A stretch of 64,000 nt of DNA from Vibrio sp. 10N.286.49.B1 (GCF_002873335.1 NZ_MCUW01000023.1:1-64000), one strand, 5' to 3'; counted from the first letter of the stretch, positions 9,895 to 19,088 are shown. Numbers and translations: made by a program. Notes: generated by a model not told the origin, from the sequence alone.

Positions 9895-10614
9895 GTGGAG
9901 AAGAAAAAAGGTCGCCGCAGCGCTACTGCAGCAGAAGAGACAAAAACCATCATATTGACCGCCGCCGCAGACATGTTCTGTGAGCTTGGCTATGAACGGG
10001 TGTCAATTCGCAATATCAGTGAAAAAGCGGGCGTATCGCACAGTTTGATCCGTCATCACTTTGGTAGCAAGGATAAAATTTGGTATTGCATCAGTGACCA
10101 TTTGCACGCGTACATGCAAAAGTACATCTTACATTTGCTCGGTGAGCTTCCAGAATCAACACCTGCCAATATCAAGCTGTATCGATTTGCTGTTGAGATG
10201 CTCGCGCACGTCATCGTTATTCGACAGCCAATCCAACTCATTGCCGATGCAATGCGCCAAGAAAATGAATTCTTTGATTATTTTATTGATAGTAATGGCG
10301 AAATTGAATACATCGTCCAGCAACTCGTTGACGAATACAATGCAGCGCACACCACCACGGCATTGAACATGCAGGAACTGAAATGGCAGATGATGCTATT
10401 TGCGCATGGCGCCGCCTGTATGCTGCCAATGTTAAAGGCAACCTGGTCAACAGACGGGCTTGACACCGACACTTGTCTCGTCAAACACTGGTCGCTATTT
10501 GAGCAACAGGTTGCGTGTCGATTTAACATCGAATCATCGGACCGATTAACGCCCACAAAACTAGATGATATCGTGCATAAAGTAGAGTGTGGCTGGGAGG
10601 AAGCACCGCTGTAA
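9895..10614 (+). CDS. TetR/AcrR family repressor of the adjacent efflux operon
   Basis: 239 residues. The N-terminal TetR helix-turn-helix is clear at about residues 15-62 (ERVSIRNISEKAGVSHSLIR, then HHFGSKDKIW); the C-terminal part is the variable ligand-binding domain. The start is GTG at 9895 after AAGAAGG. It is divergent from the adaptor-adaptor-RND operon, the classical arrangement for a local repressor that is released by a pump substrate. The ligand cannot be told from sequence. The gene ends well before the convergent AraC gene; a weak AT-rich inverted repeat (GATTAAT 10641-10647, ATTAATC 10661-10667) lies in the gap. Confidence 0.92.
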   Translation: MEKKKGRRSATAAEETKTIILTAAADMFCELGYERVSIRNISEKAGVSHSLIRHHFGSKDKIWYCISDHLHAYMQKYILHLLGELPESTPANIKLYRFAVEMLAHVIVIRQPIQLIADAMRQENEFFDYFIDSNGEIEYIVQQLVDEYNAAHTTTALNMQELKWQMMLFAHGAACMLPMLKATWSTDGLDTDTCLVKHWSLFEQQVACRFNIESSDRLTPTKLDDIVHKVECGWEEAPL

Positions 10615-10719
10615 TCGATGGTATTCATGTATCTAGCGAAGATTAATGGCGCTCAAGAGTATTAATCTATCTAGAGAATAATAGTGTACCTAAAGGACAG
10701 TAATAGACACCAAGCGTAC

Positions 10720-11586
10720 TTATCGGGATAGCGCCTCCACGCTACCATAGATATCAATAGTAAAATCACGTTGTTGGACATAGTGATTGGGCGTCAATCC
10801 AATGTGTTTTTTAAGATATCGAATTAGGTGTGGCTGATCACTAAATCCAAATTGGTACGCCACTGTCACCCAATCTATATCAGCGCGCTCTCGCTCATAA
10901 AGATAAGCGAGCATCAACTCAAGTTTGTTCATCGCTTGGTATTGCTTCAGTGTCAAGCCAACAACTTTACTAAAGCTTCGCTCTAACGTTCTTTGAGAGC
11001 AGTCAAGCTGCGAACCTAAGTTTGAAATTGGCACCGTAGCCAACAGAGATAGTGCTCGTCTTGCGAGCTCACTATGCTGATCTTCCCGCACTGTTTCCAA
11101 CCAGGGTAACAACACATTCGCTAAACGATAGCAGCATTGATCAACATCCGTTCTAGCCAACTCGATCAATGACGACTCTTCCTTTTGTTCAAAGCCGATT
11201 AACGCAGCCATTTCAACAGGCATAACAGAATCCAAAACAGGCTCAGTACCGCCACCAATGTTTAAGCCATACAACGCGCCAACGTTAAACTTGATGCCTA
11301 AGTGTGAAAAAGGCTTTGAGTGATCAAGTTGGTAGGTTCGACAATGAGGAAACAACCAATGACTGCCGCAACCGCTTAAAGGATCCGAATTCCAATCTTG
11401 TGGAACGATATCATGTGTATACTGATAACGCTGAAATGGAGGCGATAGGATTAGATGTCCAGAAGGATCAGGGTTCAGTTTAGGGTATGATGATGTGGTC
11501 GAGCCCATTGGCTTTTCTATGAACCAAAAGCATTCTACATACCGAGCGACTACCTCATTTGTGGGCCGCTTTAGCCAATGGATCAT
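10720..11586 (-). CDS. AraC family transcriptional regulator
   Basis: 288 residues. The C-terminal AraC double helix-turn-helix spans about residues 180-270 (ISNLGSQLDCSQRTLERSF, then VAYQFGFSDQPHLIRYLKKH and GLTPNHY). The N-terminal part has the PDPSGHLIL pattern seen in AraC proteins with a cupin-less sensor domain (DUF6597-like). ATG at 11586 has AAGGAG six bases upstream. It lies 30 bases after the GNAT gene on the same strand and is probably cotranscribed with it. Effector and target genes are unknown. Confidence 0.93.
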   Translation of the reverse strand: MIHWLKRPTNEVVARYVECFWFIEKPMGSTTSSYPKLNPDPSGHLILSPPFQRYQYTHDIVPQDWNSDPLSGCGSHWLFPHCRTYQLDHSKPFSHLGIKFNVGALYGLNIGGGTEPVLDSVMPVEMAALIGFEQKEESSLIELARTDVDQCCYRLANVLLPWLETVREDQHSELARRALSLLATVPISNLGSQLDCSQRTLERSFSKVVGLTLKQYQAMNKLELMLAYLYERERADIDWVTVAYQFGFSDQPHLIRYLKKHIGLTPNHYVQQRDFTIDIYGSVEALSR

Positions 11587-11616
11587 CCCATTCTCCTTGA
11601 GTTCTATCTTTTGGGG

Positions 11617-12438
11617 CTATTCAACGGCGAAAGTAAACTGTACAAGGCGGTTCAATGCACGTAGTCCAGCTTTCTCAATCGCTTTTTGAGCACTGATATT
11701 GTTTGATTCCGTAGAACACATTGCCGTCAAGCCTTGCTGTTTTGCGGTTTCGACCAAGGCTAATAATACGCCGGTAGCAATCCCTTTGCCACGCTCGTCT
11801 GGCGCAACAATCATCCCCAAATCTGCGTAATGTGTTTGGTAATCATCAAACAGACGACACTCGCCCGTTGCGAATATTTGCCCGTCAACCCAGTAACCCC
11901 AAAGTTCTTGGCGGTCAATTAAGTTACCATAATAGCCTGTTAACCATTCCTCAGGCGCCCCGATACTTTGCACCGCAAATGCCACATACTCCGAGAGTTG
12001 CTCTTTAGCCGCAAGCTGAAGAGGAAGTGGCTCTGCGCTGGTCAATAACGCAAAATTACAATGTTGGTACATTTTTGCGTTCACTGTAAAACCCGATGAA
12101 TTATCTAGACAAAGAGATTGATAACGAGGTTCGGCAGTACTCACAAATGCGCCTTTGACATCCCCAATGACGGCACTGTTGCCTTGTGCAACAAGCGAGA
12201 ACAGCTCTTCAGCCTTAACACCAGACGTTGGTGATAAGTAAAACTGCAACATGTAACTATCACTATTAATCACACAAAAGCCAACCAACGAGTCATCTTC
12301 ATAAAATCCAAAATGGTCGGACATTGGTACAAAGCCAAAATGCCACATACCATCTAATGGTGCCGTTGATGAAGCAAAATATTCTGCTTTTAATTCCTTC
12401 AATACCGCTACAGAGTCGATTTTTTTTATGTCTAACAT
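11617..12438 (-). CDS. GNAT family N-acetyltransferase
   Basis: 273 residues from ATG at 12438 (GTG at 12450 in frame is an alternative; neither has a strong SD). The acetyl-CoA binding motif A is in the C-terminal third: LGMIVAPDERGKGIATGVL, followed by the alpha4/motif B region (NNISAQKAIEKAGL). The N-terminal 130 residues form a second, poorly conserved domain, giving a two-domain GNAT of about twice the minimal length. The substrate cannot be predicted. It shares a transcript with the downstream AraC gene. Confidence 0.88.
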   Translation of the reverse strand: MLDIKKIDSVAVLKELKAEYFASSTAPLDGMWHFGFVPMSDHFGFYEDDSLVGFCVINSDSYMLQFYLSPTSGVKAEELFSLVAQGNSAVIGDVKGAFVSTAEPRYQSLCLDNSSGFTVNAKMYQHCNFALLTSAEPLPLQLAAKEQLSEYVAFAVQSIGAPEEWLTGYYGNLIDRQELWGYWVDGQIFATGECRLFDDYQTHYADLGMIVAPDERGKGIATGVLLALVETAKQQGLTAMCSTESNNISAQKAIEKAGLRALNRLVQFTFAVE

Positions 12439-12570
12439 GATGATGTCCACTAAATTGGTTCGTCGTTTTTATTTGCCGAGCATAGATTCGCTTCACCCGA
12501 TAATGATACGAGTTCACCCTGCTCTGGCGTCTTAATAACGAATATATTAACGCTCCATACGGAGAATAGA

Positions 12571-12609
12571 TTGAACAAAAACGACAACTACAACTACAAC
12601 TACAACTAA
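12571..12609 (+). other. Possible 12-codon ORF made of Asn-Tyr repeats
   Basis: TTG at 12571, six bases after GGAG, opens a 12-residue frame, MNKNDNYNYNYN, ending in TAA at 12607. The repeat comes from four tandem CAACTA hexamers (12585-12608). A strong 30-base palindrome follows at once (12627-12656). It resembles a leader peptide plus terminator, but no plus-strand gene follows, so it may only be a simple repeat. Confidence 0.25.
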
Positions 12610-12626
12610 GACTACATAGATAAACA

Positions 12627-12656
12627 AAAGCCCACTGTATGCATACAGTGGGCTTT
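12627..12656. terminator. Terminator after the alkyl sulfatase gene (bidirectional stem)
   Basis: Perfect 30-base palindrome AAAGCCCACTGTAT/GC-centre, with short T runs on both sides. It lies 23 bases after the sulfatase stop codon and also closes any plus-strand transcript from the Asn-Tyr mini-ORF. Confidence 0.88.
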
Positions 12657-12678
12657 CTTCTCTTAATTTCTAGGTTAC

Positions 12679-14691
12679 TTATTTATTCATGCGCGGTTGA
12701 ATCAAGTTGAAACTCGCAGGGATATTGCTATCGAGCACGCCCATAAACTTACCTAGCACACTCTGATCGCCCGTGACTTTCAACGCGCCGCTTGCTAAGG
12801 CGTCTTTAACCGTCACTTTGTGTCCAATAATACCAAACAGTGTCATATTGTCGGCTTTCACTGTCGCCGCTGAATCTTCTGGATGAAAGTTCAGCGTCGA
12901 ATTCATCACACCATTTTCAACCTCAACACCAAATGATTGTCCATTGAGTTCAAAATCAAAGGCAATACGACCAGCATCTAGCGACTTTTGCGGAACGATG
13001 CGTGTGGCAAACACATCCATCATGAGATCGGACGGTATCGCTTTAATCACATCAGGGCCTGCTGAGTTTACAACCTGTGGTAGCAAGTCGTTACTACGTA
13101 GCTCTTTTGCTGCCATTAGATACCAGTTCCGATTAAGAGCCGTTTCTTCTTGGAAGCCTAGCTGTTCAAACGCATCTGCCATTAAATAATTCGCTTGAGT
13201 ATTATCTTTGTTATATGCCTCAATATTATTAAGGAGCTGAACCGTAAATGCATAATCACCTTGTTGATAATAATCTAACGCTTTTTCAATAACGATACTC
13301 TCGCCACCGAAACTTTCTACGTAACGTTTACCTGTATCCGCATCGGTATGACGCGCAATCTCGACGGGGTTTCCATCGAACCACCCTAGATTATTCACGT
13401 AAGTCGCAATCACATTGTTTTCAAAGTTGCCGTAGTAGTCGCGGTTGTTCCATTGCTTCATGATTGGATCTGCAATCTCAATATTTTTCGCTATATCACG
13501 AGGACGATAACCGTAGTTTGCTAAGCGTGTCGTTTGATCGTTAATGGCTTTGTACAAGTCACGCTGACCTTTCATGTAATTGATCACATCTTCATTGCCC
13601 CATGTTGGCCATGTATGAGGACCAAATAGCACTTTGGCACTGTCATGCCACTCCACAATCGCATTGTTGATGTACTTCGCCCACTTTCCTGCGTCACGCG
13701 TTTTTGCACCGCGCATCGTGTAGATATTATGCTGTAGATGATTGACATCCTCAGCCATTGACACGGCGCCCCATTTTGGAATTTCAAAGACCATTTCTGA
13801 TGGCGCTTCTGATTCAGGAACAAGACGGAAATCAAACTGTAAACCATCGATAGTCACCGACTCTTTTTGTTGCGTGATCTCATGAACGGTAGTTGGTAAC
13901 CCGTTTGCCCCCGCTGCCACCAATGGACCTAATGCAGCAGTCGTAACGCCCTTCTCATTTTTTGGTAGCAAGAAACCATATTGATAGACAGCTCGACGGC
14001 TCATGATGTTGCCGAATAAAACGTTTTCGCCTACTGCATGCTCGACAAAGCCTTGCGGAACATAAACGGGAATCTTGCCGCTAGCGATGTCTTCTTCTGT
14101 TGCTAGCCCTGATTTAATGACACCTTCAATACCGCCATAATGGTCTGTGTGTGAATGCGAAATGATAATCGCTTTTAAAGGTCTATTCCCTCTGTGTTTA
14201 GCGTAGAGCTCATACGCCGCTTTCATCGTTTCAGGTGAATACTCAATATCATAAAGAATGATGCCGTTGTCTGTTTCTATGACGGTTAAGTTCGACACAT
14301 CATTACCACGGACTTGATAAATTTTGTTGGGCAACACCTCATACAAACCACCACGGTTAACAAGCTGAGAATGACGCCAAAGGCTTGGATTTACTGTATC
14401 AGGCGCCTCTTTACCTTGGACAAATTGCATAGCTGGGACATCGGCAATGCCTTTGATTAGCCCACCATTTTCAAGCGGTGCAATAAAACCACGGTCCACT
14501 TCTTCAAAGGCTTTTTTATTGTCAAAATCAAGCTGCTTATACACCTCTTGATTAGCACTAGCCGTATAGGAAGACGCTTCTTTAGAGTTCGATGAAAAAT
14601 CGTAGCTATCTAGCGGTGCTGCACTGATAGTTTGAGCGACGACCATAGTCAAAGGAAGAAGAGTAAACAGTGTTTTTGTGGATCGTTTCAT
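12679..14691 (-). CDS. Exported linear alkyl sulfatase (SdsA1/YjcS-like, metallo-beta-lactamase fold)
   Basis: 670 residues. A Sec signal peptide (about residues 1-24, ending ISAA) is followed by a metallo-beta-lactamase domain with the zinc motif HSHTDHYGG near residue 180, a dimerisation region, and a C-terminal SCP2/sterol-carrier-like domain (about residues 545-665). This is the order of SdsA1 and YjcS, which hydrolyse primary alkyl sulfates such as SDS to alcohol and sulfate. It would act in the periplasm. The gene is single, with its own terminator, and a perfect 11-bp inverted repeat lies 90 bases upstream of the start, a candidate operator. Real substrate in the sea is unknown. Confidence 0.93.
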   Translation of the reverse strand: MKRSTKTLFTLLPLTMVVAQTISAAPLDSYDFSSNSKEASSYTASANQEVYKQLDFDNKKAFEEVDRGFIAPLENGGLIKGIADVPAMQFVQGKEAPDTVNPSLWRHSQLVNRGGLYEVLPNKIYQVRGNDVSNLTVIETDNGIILYDIEYSPETMKAAYELYAKHRGNRPLKAIIISHSHTDHYGGIEGVIKSGLATEEDIASGKIPVYVPQGFVEHAVGENVLFGNIMSRRAVYQYGFLLPKNEKGVTTAALGPLVAAGANGLPTTVHEITQQKESVTIDGLQFDFRLVPESEAPSEMVFEIPKWGAVSMAEDVNHLQHNIYTMRGAKTRDAGKWAKYINNAIVEWHDSAKVLFGPHTWPTWGNEDVINYMKGQRDLYKAINDQTTRLANYGYRPRDIAKNIEIADPIMKQWNNRDYYGNFENNVIATYVNNLGWFDGNPVEIARHTDADTGKRYVESFGGESIVIEKALDYYQQGDYAFTVQLLNNIEAYNKDNTQANYLMADAFEQLGFQEETALNRNWYLMAAKELRSNDLLPQVVNSAGPDVIKAIPSDLMMDVFATRIVPQKSLDAGRIAFDFELNGQSFGVEVENGVMNSTLNFHPEDSAATVKADNMTLFGIIGHKVTVKDALASGALKVTGDQSVLGKFMGVLDSNIPASFNLIQPRMNK

Positions 14692-14780
14692 GTGAACCTC
14701 GTTTAATTGATTGCTTGATTAAGCTGACGAGGTGAATATTAGCGAGGTCGCCTAAGACAAACGATGGCGCTACTTTCAGA

Positions 14781-14807
14781 TGTTAACTGAATATAATTCA
14801 GTTAACA
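14781..14807. promoter_or_regulatory. Perfect 11-bp inverted repeat upstream of the alkyl sulfatase
   Basis: TGTTAACTGAA and TTCAGTTAACA flank a 5-base spacer TATAA. No T run follows on either strand, so an operator for the sulfatase gene is more likely than a terminator of the gene at 14894, but both are possible. Confidence 0.45.
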
Positions 14808-14893
14808 ATATTACTTATAAATACAGACACTTAAACATCGTAAGCTCTATAAAAATTATCGTTTACTGATAATAAGCGAGGTACAATTAATTA

Positions 14894-15922
14894 TTACGAT
14901 GGTGATTTAACTCGCTTATTTTTCCAGTTAACAAACTGAGTGATGGCCAAGATAACGAACCAGAGCAACACAAAGGTCACCGCCATATCAAGCGCTCGAT
15001 GAGCAAACTGGTCAGCGTTTATGCTATCCGCATGGCTATATAAACTAATCGGGATAAGTGTGGCCATAAGCAATGATATTTCAAAATTGGGAATTTCATG
15101 ATCGCGCGCTTCCTCACTCATCATTTCATGAATCAGCCAACCAATAAGTACAAAAAGTAACGCTCCCCAAGAAAGCAACCACAGATCGGGGCCAGAAGCC
15201 AAGACGTTTACCGCTAAGCCTAATAGGCAACCCGTTATTTGAATGGGTAGAATGGTACGCAGACTCTGATGCATCTGCTCTAAACTCAAGGAAGCCATCG
15301 CCCCAATAACCACAACAGCACAAAAAATAGCGGTGTTCACTTCGAAATAAAGATAAAAGCCCAAGACTAAAGTTAATACCAACGTAAAGACACTCGCCTT
15401 TGATGTCGTAATTTTGATGGGTTTCACTGTGCTTTCTTGAGGCAACGTCGAGGAGACATGGCTGGGAATCCATTGATAAAATAGCCAAGCGATAGGCAGC
15501 ATAATCACAGTAGCGGTCACTAACCCTCGGACCGAATTTTCACCTGGAATATCATACGTGGTATTCACGATCGCCATGAAATAATAAAAAATAGGAGAGG
15601 CGTATTGTGGCAGGTTGTGTTCATGTGTTGCTTTGAGCGTGATGAGATAGAAAAAAAAGGAGGACAAGATAATCAACGTCAATTGATGTTGGTAGAATAT
15701 TTCGCCAACAATGACACCCGTAATAAGAAACTTAAATTGCCTCGTTATACTTTTAGTAATAGGCGCTAAGTTAAACGTTGGCGCCATAATGAGAGTTGGT
15801 GCCAAGAGTACAAAGAACACCGGACTTGGCACATCGAGTATAAATGCGATGAGTATTGACAGCGTGATAAACCCTGTGCGACGCAGCCATACTTTATCCT
15901 TTTCTAACAACAGAGGATTCAA
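14894..15922 (-). CDS. DUF2955 / FUSC-like inner-membrane protein
   Basis: 342 residues, with about nine hydrophobic segments in two groups around a polar linker (about residues 160-175). It matches the DUF2955 family, which is commonly paired with an HlyD-type adaptor and resembles AaeB/FUSC aromatic acid exporters. The TTG start at 15922 overlaps the stop of the upstream HlyD gene (TTGA), so the two are coupled. Together they would export a small molecule, with the HlyD protein spanning the periplasm; substrate unknown. A soft end: no clear terminator follows. Confidence 0.85.
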   Translation of the reverse strand: MNPLLLEKDKVWLRRTGFITLSILIAFILDVPSPVFFVLLAPTLIMAPTFNLAPITKSITRQFKFLITGVIVGEIFYQHQLTLIILSSFFFYLITLKATHEHNLPQYASPIFYYFMAIVNTTYDIPGENSVRGLVTATVIMLPIAWLFYQWIPSHVSSTLPQESTVKPIKITTSKASVFTLVLTLVLGFYLYFEVNTAIFCAVVVIGAMASLSLEQMHQSLRTILPIQITGCLLGLAVNVLASGPDLWLLSWGALLFVLIGWLIHEMMSEEARDHEIPNFEISLLMATLIPISLYSHADSINADQFAHRALDMAVTFVLLWFVILAITQFVNWKNKRVKSPS

Positions 15923-16968
15923 TAGACATACCTAAATAAAGCTGTCGAATACATGGTAATATTTGAAAAGTATTGCCAAAAAAGGCTATCTTCTCGGTAC
16001 ACCATCACCGTCGCTAGCGAACCCGCTACCAATTGTTCTGGCCACTCATTGAGGCTAATTCTAACTTGAATATTTTGGGTTTTTCTTATCCAGCGACTAC
16101 TTTTACTCGTGTCAGCGAGCTCACCTTCTGTGACATTATTGAGCGCAACCGCCGCATCTATACTCGCAACCTGTCCTTTAAATATCTTGCCCGGTATCGC
16201 ATCAAAGACAACTGAAACCGTTTCGTCTTGCAAGCGCCCTAGCCCTTTTTCATTGAAGTTTGCCACCAGCCAATGACCTTTTTTAGAGACAACCACTAAC
16301 TTAGTTTGACCTGCAGACGCAAACTCACCTTTTTGTAATTGTAGATTGGTGACAACGCCAGAATGGTCAGTATAAATCTGTGTCCAATCTAAGTTCAATT
16401 TGGCACGTTTTTGCTGGGCAATGGCCACTTGAAGCGGCGCATAAATGCCATCCTCTCCCAATTTTGCTTGGGTTTCTTCAACTTGTGTGAGTGCAATAAC
16501 ATAATTTTGCTTGGCAACCTCAAACGCTTCTAATGTACTTTCGAAATCATCTTGCCCAATTTCCTTGCGAGCAAATAATTGCTTATATCGTTCATAGTGC
16601 GAACGAGCACGAGCGAGTTGCGCTTCATTTGATATCACATTCTCTTGTTGCGCTTTCAACTGGAATTGCAGTGAGGATAATGCCTGCTCCGCATTAAGAA
16701 CGGACATAGTTGCAGTCTCAAAATCAGCCTGATAACCCTGTGAATTTATTGTAAATAAAGGACTGCCGACCTCAACAAACATACCATTAGTCACAGACAC
16801 CGTTTCGATTGGCCCAGATACGCGAGGGGCAACATTAACGATTTCACCTTGCACTTGCGCACTTGTCGTGTAAGGCGCGTGAATATCAGAAAGGATGAGG
16901 AAAACGGCAACAAAACTAAGAGAAGCCACAACAAACCAACGAGCCACTCGGGACTTTTTATAAACCAA
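15919..16968 (-). CDS. HlyD family secretion protein (partner of the DUF2955 protein)
   Basis: 349 residues. One N-terminal membrane anchor (about 10-27), then the barrel-sandwich half-motif (EIVNVAPRVSGPIETVSV), a long coiled hairpin (about 75-195), and the second half-motif and beta-barrel domain. The start is TTG at 16968: the frame is closed by TAG just upstream, and AGAGGGG is seven bases away. It overlaps the DUF2955 gene by four bases. The EmrA/AaeA-like architecture suggests a periplasmic adaptor for export by the DUF2955 protein. Confidence 0.9.
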   Translation of the reverse strand: MVYKKSRVARWFVVASLSFVAVFLILSDIHAPYTTSAQVQGEIVNVAPRVSGPIETVSVTNGMFVEVGSPLFTINSQGYQADFETATMSVLNAEQALSSLQFQLKAQQENVISNEAQLARARSHYERYKQLFARKEIGQDDFESTLEAFEVAKQNYVIALTQVEETQAKLGEDGIYAPLQVAIAQQKRAKLNLDWTQIYTDHSGVVTNLQLQKGEFASAGQTKLVVVSKKGHWLVANFNEKGLGRLQDETVSVVFDAIPGKIFKGQVASIDAAVALNNVTEGELADTSKSSRWIRKTQNIQVRISLNEWPEQLVAGSLATVMVYREDSLFWQYFSNITMYSTALFRYVY

Positions 16969-17316
16969 AAATACACCCCTCTATCAATTAAACCATAATC
17001 AGACACGCTTAAATGATAGCCATAAAGCCGCTGATGTTGTTACCTATTAACATAGAGTGCCCAACGCTTATTTTCAATGTAGCGATGTATGCACATGAAA
17101 AAAAAGAGATTTTAACTTTCCCTATGGCCACTCACACCTTCTAAAACATCCATATTGACCAGTGAGTCACGCCGTTTAATGGACTATGCAATAAAACTAA
17201 AACCTCTTTTCAACATCAATCAATAGTCCTAAATCGTGCCAACACTTAATATTCCCTCATCGAAACGGAATCAAGTTACTCAAGGAACGTTCACTACTCT
17301 TTTTCTGAGGTCTACC
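16969..17316. other. Divergent promoter region between two HlyD-type units
   Basis: 348 bases without a convincing gene. An upstream in-frame extension of the glycine-zipper gene is possible from 17236, but has no SD. The region must carry promoters for the minus-strand HlyD-DUF2955 pair and the plus-strand glycine-zipper/DUF3302/HlyD unit. No clear operator was found. Confidence 0.5.
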
Positions 17317-17721
17317 ATGAAAACAACACCTTTAATCGCTGCGCTCTTCACTGTGTTATATACGAGTGCAAGTTTTGCCAATGTCATCGTCGATACTAAA
17401 GGCGTCGATATGGAAAAATACAACGCTGATATGTATGAATGCCAACAGCTCTCCAGTCAGGTTCAGCAACAAGCTGTAGCAGGAGTAGGACAATCCGTCG
17501 TAGGCGGCGCAGCACGCACTGCCGCTCTAGGCGCAGCGGGTACGGCAATTGCTGGCGGCCATGGGTCACAGGGAGCGAAAGTAGGCGCTGGTGTTGGAGT
17601 GGTAGGAGGGTTTCTACATCACCGAGCAGATGTGAGCCATAGCGAGGCGCAATATTCACAAGATGTCGATCAGGTTATGAAGCAATGCATGACCGGTCGT
17701 GGCTATAACATCCTGAACTAG
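17317..17721 (+). CDS. Small exported glycine-zipper protein
   Basis: 134 residues from ATG at 17317, preceded by GAGG eight bases away and followed by a clear signal peptide (residues 1-22, ending ASFA). The middle (about residues 58-100) is Gly/Ala rich with GxxxG spacing (GAAGTAIAGG, GAKVGAGVGVVGG), typical of glycine-zipper proteins that insert in or associate with the outer membrane; a Cys lies on each side of it. Starts upstream (17236) would destroy the signal peptide. It is 11 bases before the DUF3302 gene and so probably in the same operon. Function unknown. Confidence 0.85.
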   Translation: MKTTPLIAALFTVLYTSASFANVIVDTKGVDMEKYNADMYECQQLSSQVQQQAVAGVGQSVVGGAARTAALGAAGTAIAGGHGSQGAKVGAGVGVVGGFLHHRADVSHSEAQYSQDVDQVMKQCMTGRGYNILN

Positions 17722-17732
17722 GAAGTAATATT

Positions 17733-18056
17733 ATGAATTTAGTCTTAGATTACGGCTCCCTTGCCATCTTATTTTTGGTGTTATTAATTTTGGTTTACGG
17801 ACTGATAGTCGTGCATGATATTCCTTACGAGATAGCAAAAAAACGCCAACATCCTCACGCCGATGCCATACATGTGGCCGGATGGATCAGCTTGTTCTTC
17901 TTACATGTTCTTTGGCCACTACTTTGGATCTGGGCCACCATGTACGACGGCAATAACCAGCAATGGTTAGGGGAGAAGTCCTCCGTTTCAAAACAAAATT
18001 ATGAAGACCTACTCATTCGAATCAACGAGCTTGAAAAATCAGGCGGGGAGAAATAA
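17733..18056 (+). CDS. DUF3302 inner-membrane protein (YiaW-like)
   Basis: 107 residues with two hydrophobic helices (about 7-27 and 48-68), a short basic cytoplasmic stretch between them (YEIAKKRQHPHADA), and a polar tail ending in a short coil. This is the DUF3302 pattern; E. coli YiaW sits next to the HlyD-like YiaV in the same way. The stop overlaps the next start by one base (TAATG), so the two products are made in step and probably form one complex. Confidence 0.88.
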   Translation: MNLVLDYGSLAILFLVLLILVYGLIVVHDIPYEIAKKRQHPHADAIHVAGWISLFFLHVLWPLLWIWATMYDGNNQQWLGEKSSVSKQNYEDLLIRINELEKSGGEK

Positions 18057-19051
18057 TGGAAACGCTCATCATCCTAAGTTATGCCGCCCTTTGCGTGATC
18101 ATATTCCGAGTATTCCGCGTTCCTCAAAACAAATGGACAATTACAACGGCTTCCGTGATTGGTATGTTTATCGTTGGGTGGATCTTTCTCTATATGGCGA
18201 TGTATCAACCTGTGTCAAGAATGGCACGAGTGTACAGTGTAACCACCCCCATTACCTCGCAAGTCGAAGGCCTAGTGACGAAAGTCTTTGTGAAAGGGAA
18301 TCAATCGGTAAAAGCTGGAGACCCGCTTTACCAAATTGACCCAACACCGTTCAAGGACAAAGTTGCACGCTCTGAAAGTGACGTAAAAAGAACACAATCC
18401 GCCATCGAGTTTTATGAAACAGAGCTAGTTCGATACCAAAAACTTGGGCGTAAAGGGTTTTCTTCGCAAGAGAATATTGACAACATCGAGACGGAACTTC
18501 TGGAACAACAAGCTAATAAAAACAAGTATCAAGCTCAACTTGAATTGGCACAATTCAACTTAAGCAAAACAACGGTTACTGCCCCAACAGATGGCTATGT
18601 CACTCAAGTTGCATTGCGACCTGGGATGAAAAGCAGAGTTATACCATTTCAAGGTAATTTGACCTTTGTGCACAAAGAAGACAAGCAGCTATTTGCGGCA
18701 TTTAAACAAGCGCCCGCTCGCTACGTTAAAGTAGGTTATCCTGCTGAGGTCACATTTAACACAATTCCAGGACACGCCTACAAAGCGCATGTCGTACAAG
18801 TCAATGATATATTTGCACAAGGTGCTATTGCCCCATCAGGCACAATGACTTACGCAGAGAAGATCCCAGCAGGTGGACGTATACCAGTAAAAATAGTGCT
18901 TGATAACCCAGAGCTTTTGAATGGCATGCCGATCCCTTCAGGCACCGATGCTCACGTTGCGGTGTACTCACCAAAATGGGAGATGTTTAGTGTGGTTCGA
19001 AAAGTAATTCTAAGAATGCAAAGCTGGCAAAACTGGTTGTTCGAAGGATAA
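18056..19051 (+). CDS. HlyD family secretion protein (YiaV-like)
   Basis: 331 residues. Two N-terminal hydrophobic segments (about 3-18 and 25-45) precede the barrel-sandwich half-motif (TPITSQVEGLVTKVFVKG), a coiled hairpin (about 100-170), then TVTAPTDGYVTQV and a beta-barrel domain. It is similar to E. coli YiaV/EmrA-type adaptors. The partner transporter is not obvious; the DUF3302 protein upstream is the only candidate in the operon. A strong terminator follows within 6 bases. Confidence 0.9.
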   Translation: METLIILSYAALCVIIFRVFRVPQNKWTITTASVIGMFIVGWIFLYMAMYQPVSRMARVYSVTTPITSQVEGLVTKVFVKGNQSVKAGDPLYQIDPTPFKDKVARSESDVKRTQSAIEFYETELVRYQKLGRKGFSSQENIDNIETELLEQQANKNKYQAQLELAQFNLSKTTVTAPTDGYVTQVALRPGMKSRVIPFQGNLTFVHKEDKQLFAAFKQAPARYVKVGYPAEVTFNTIPGHAYKAHVVQVNDIFAQGAIAPSGTMTYAEKIPAGGRIPVKIVLDNPELLNGMPIPSGTDAHVAVYSPKWEMFSVVRKVILRMQSWQNWLFEG

Positions 19052-19056
19052 ATGCC

Positions 19057-19088
19057 AAAAAGGAGAACATCGCTGTTCTCCTTTTTTT
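19057..19088 (+). terminator. Terminator of the glycine-zipper/DUF3302/HlyD operon
   Basis: Stem AGGAGAACA / TGTTCTCCT with loop TCGC (19070-19073), A-rich on the left, and a run of seven T from 19082. Confidence 0.92.

Noticed and set aside
10641..10667. GATTAAT...ATTAATC inverted repeat between tetR and the AraC gene.
   Set aside because: Short AT-rich stem with a 13-base loop and no T run; too weak to call a terminator.
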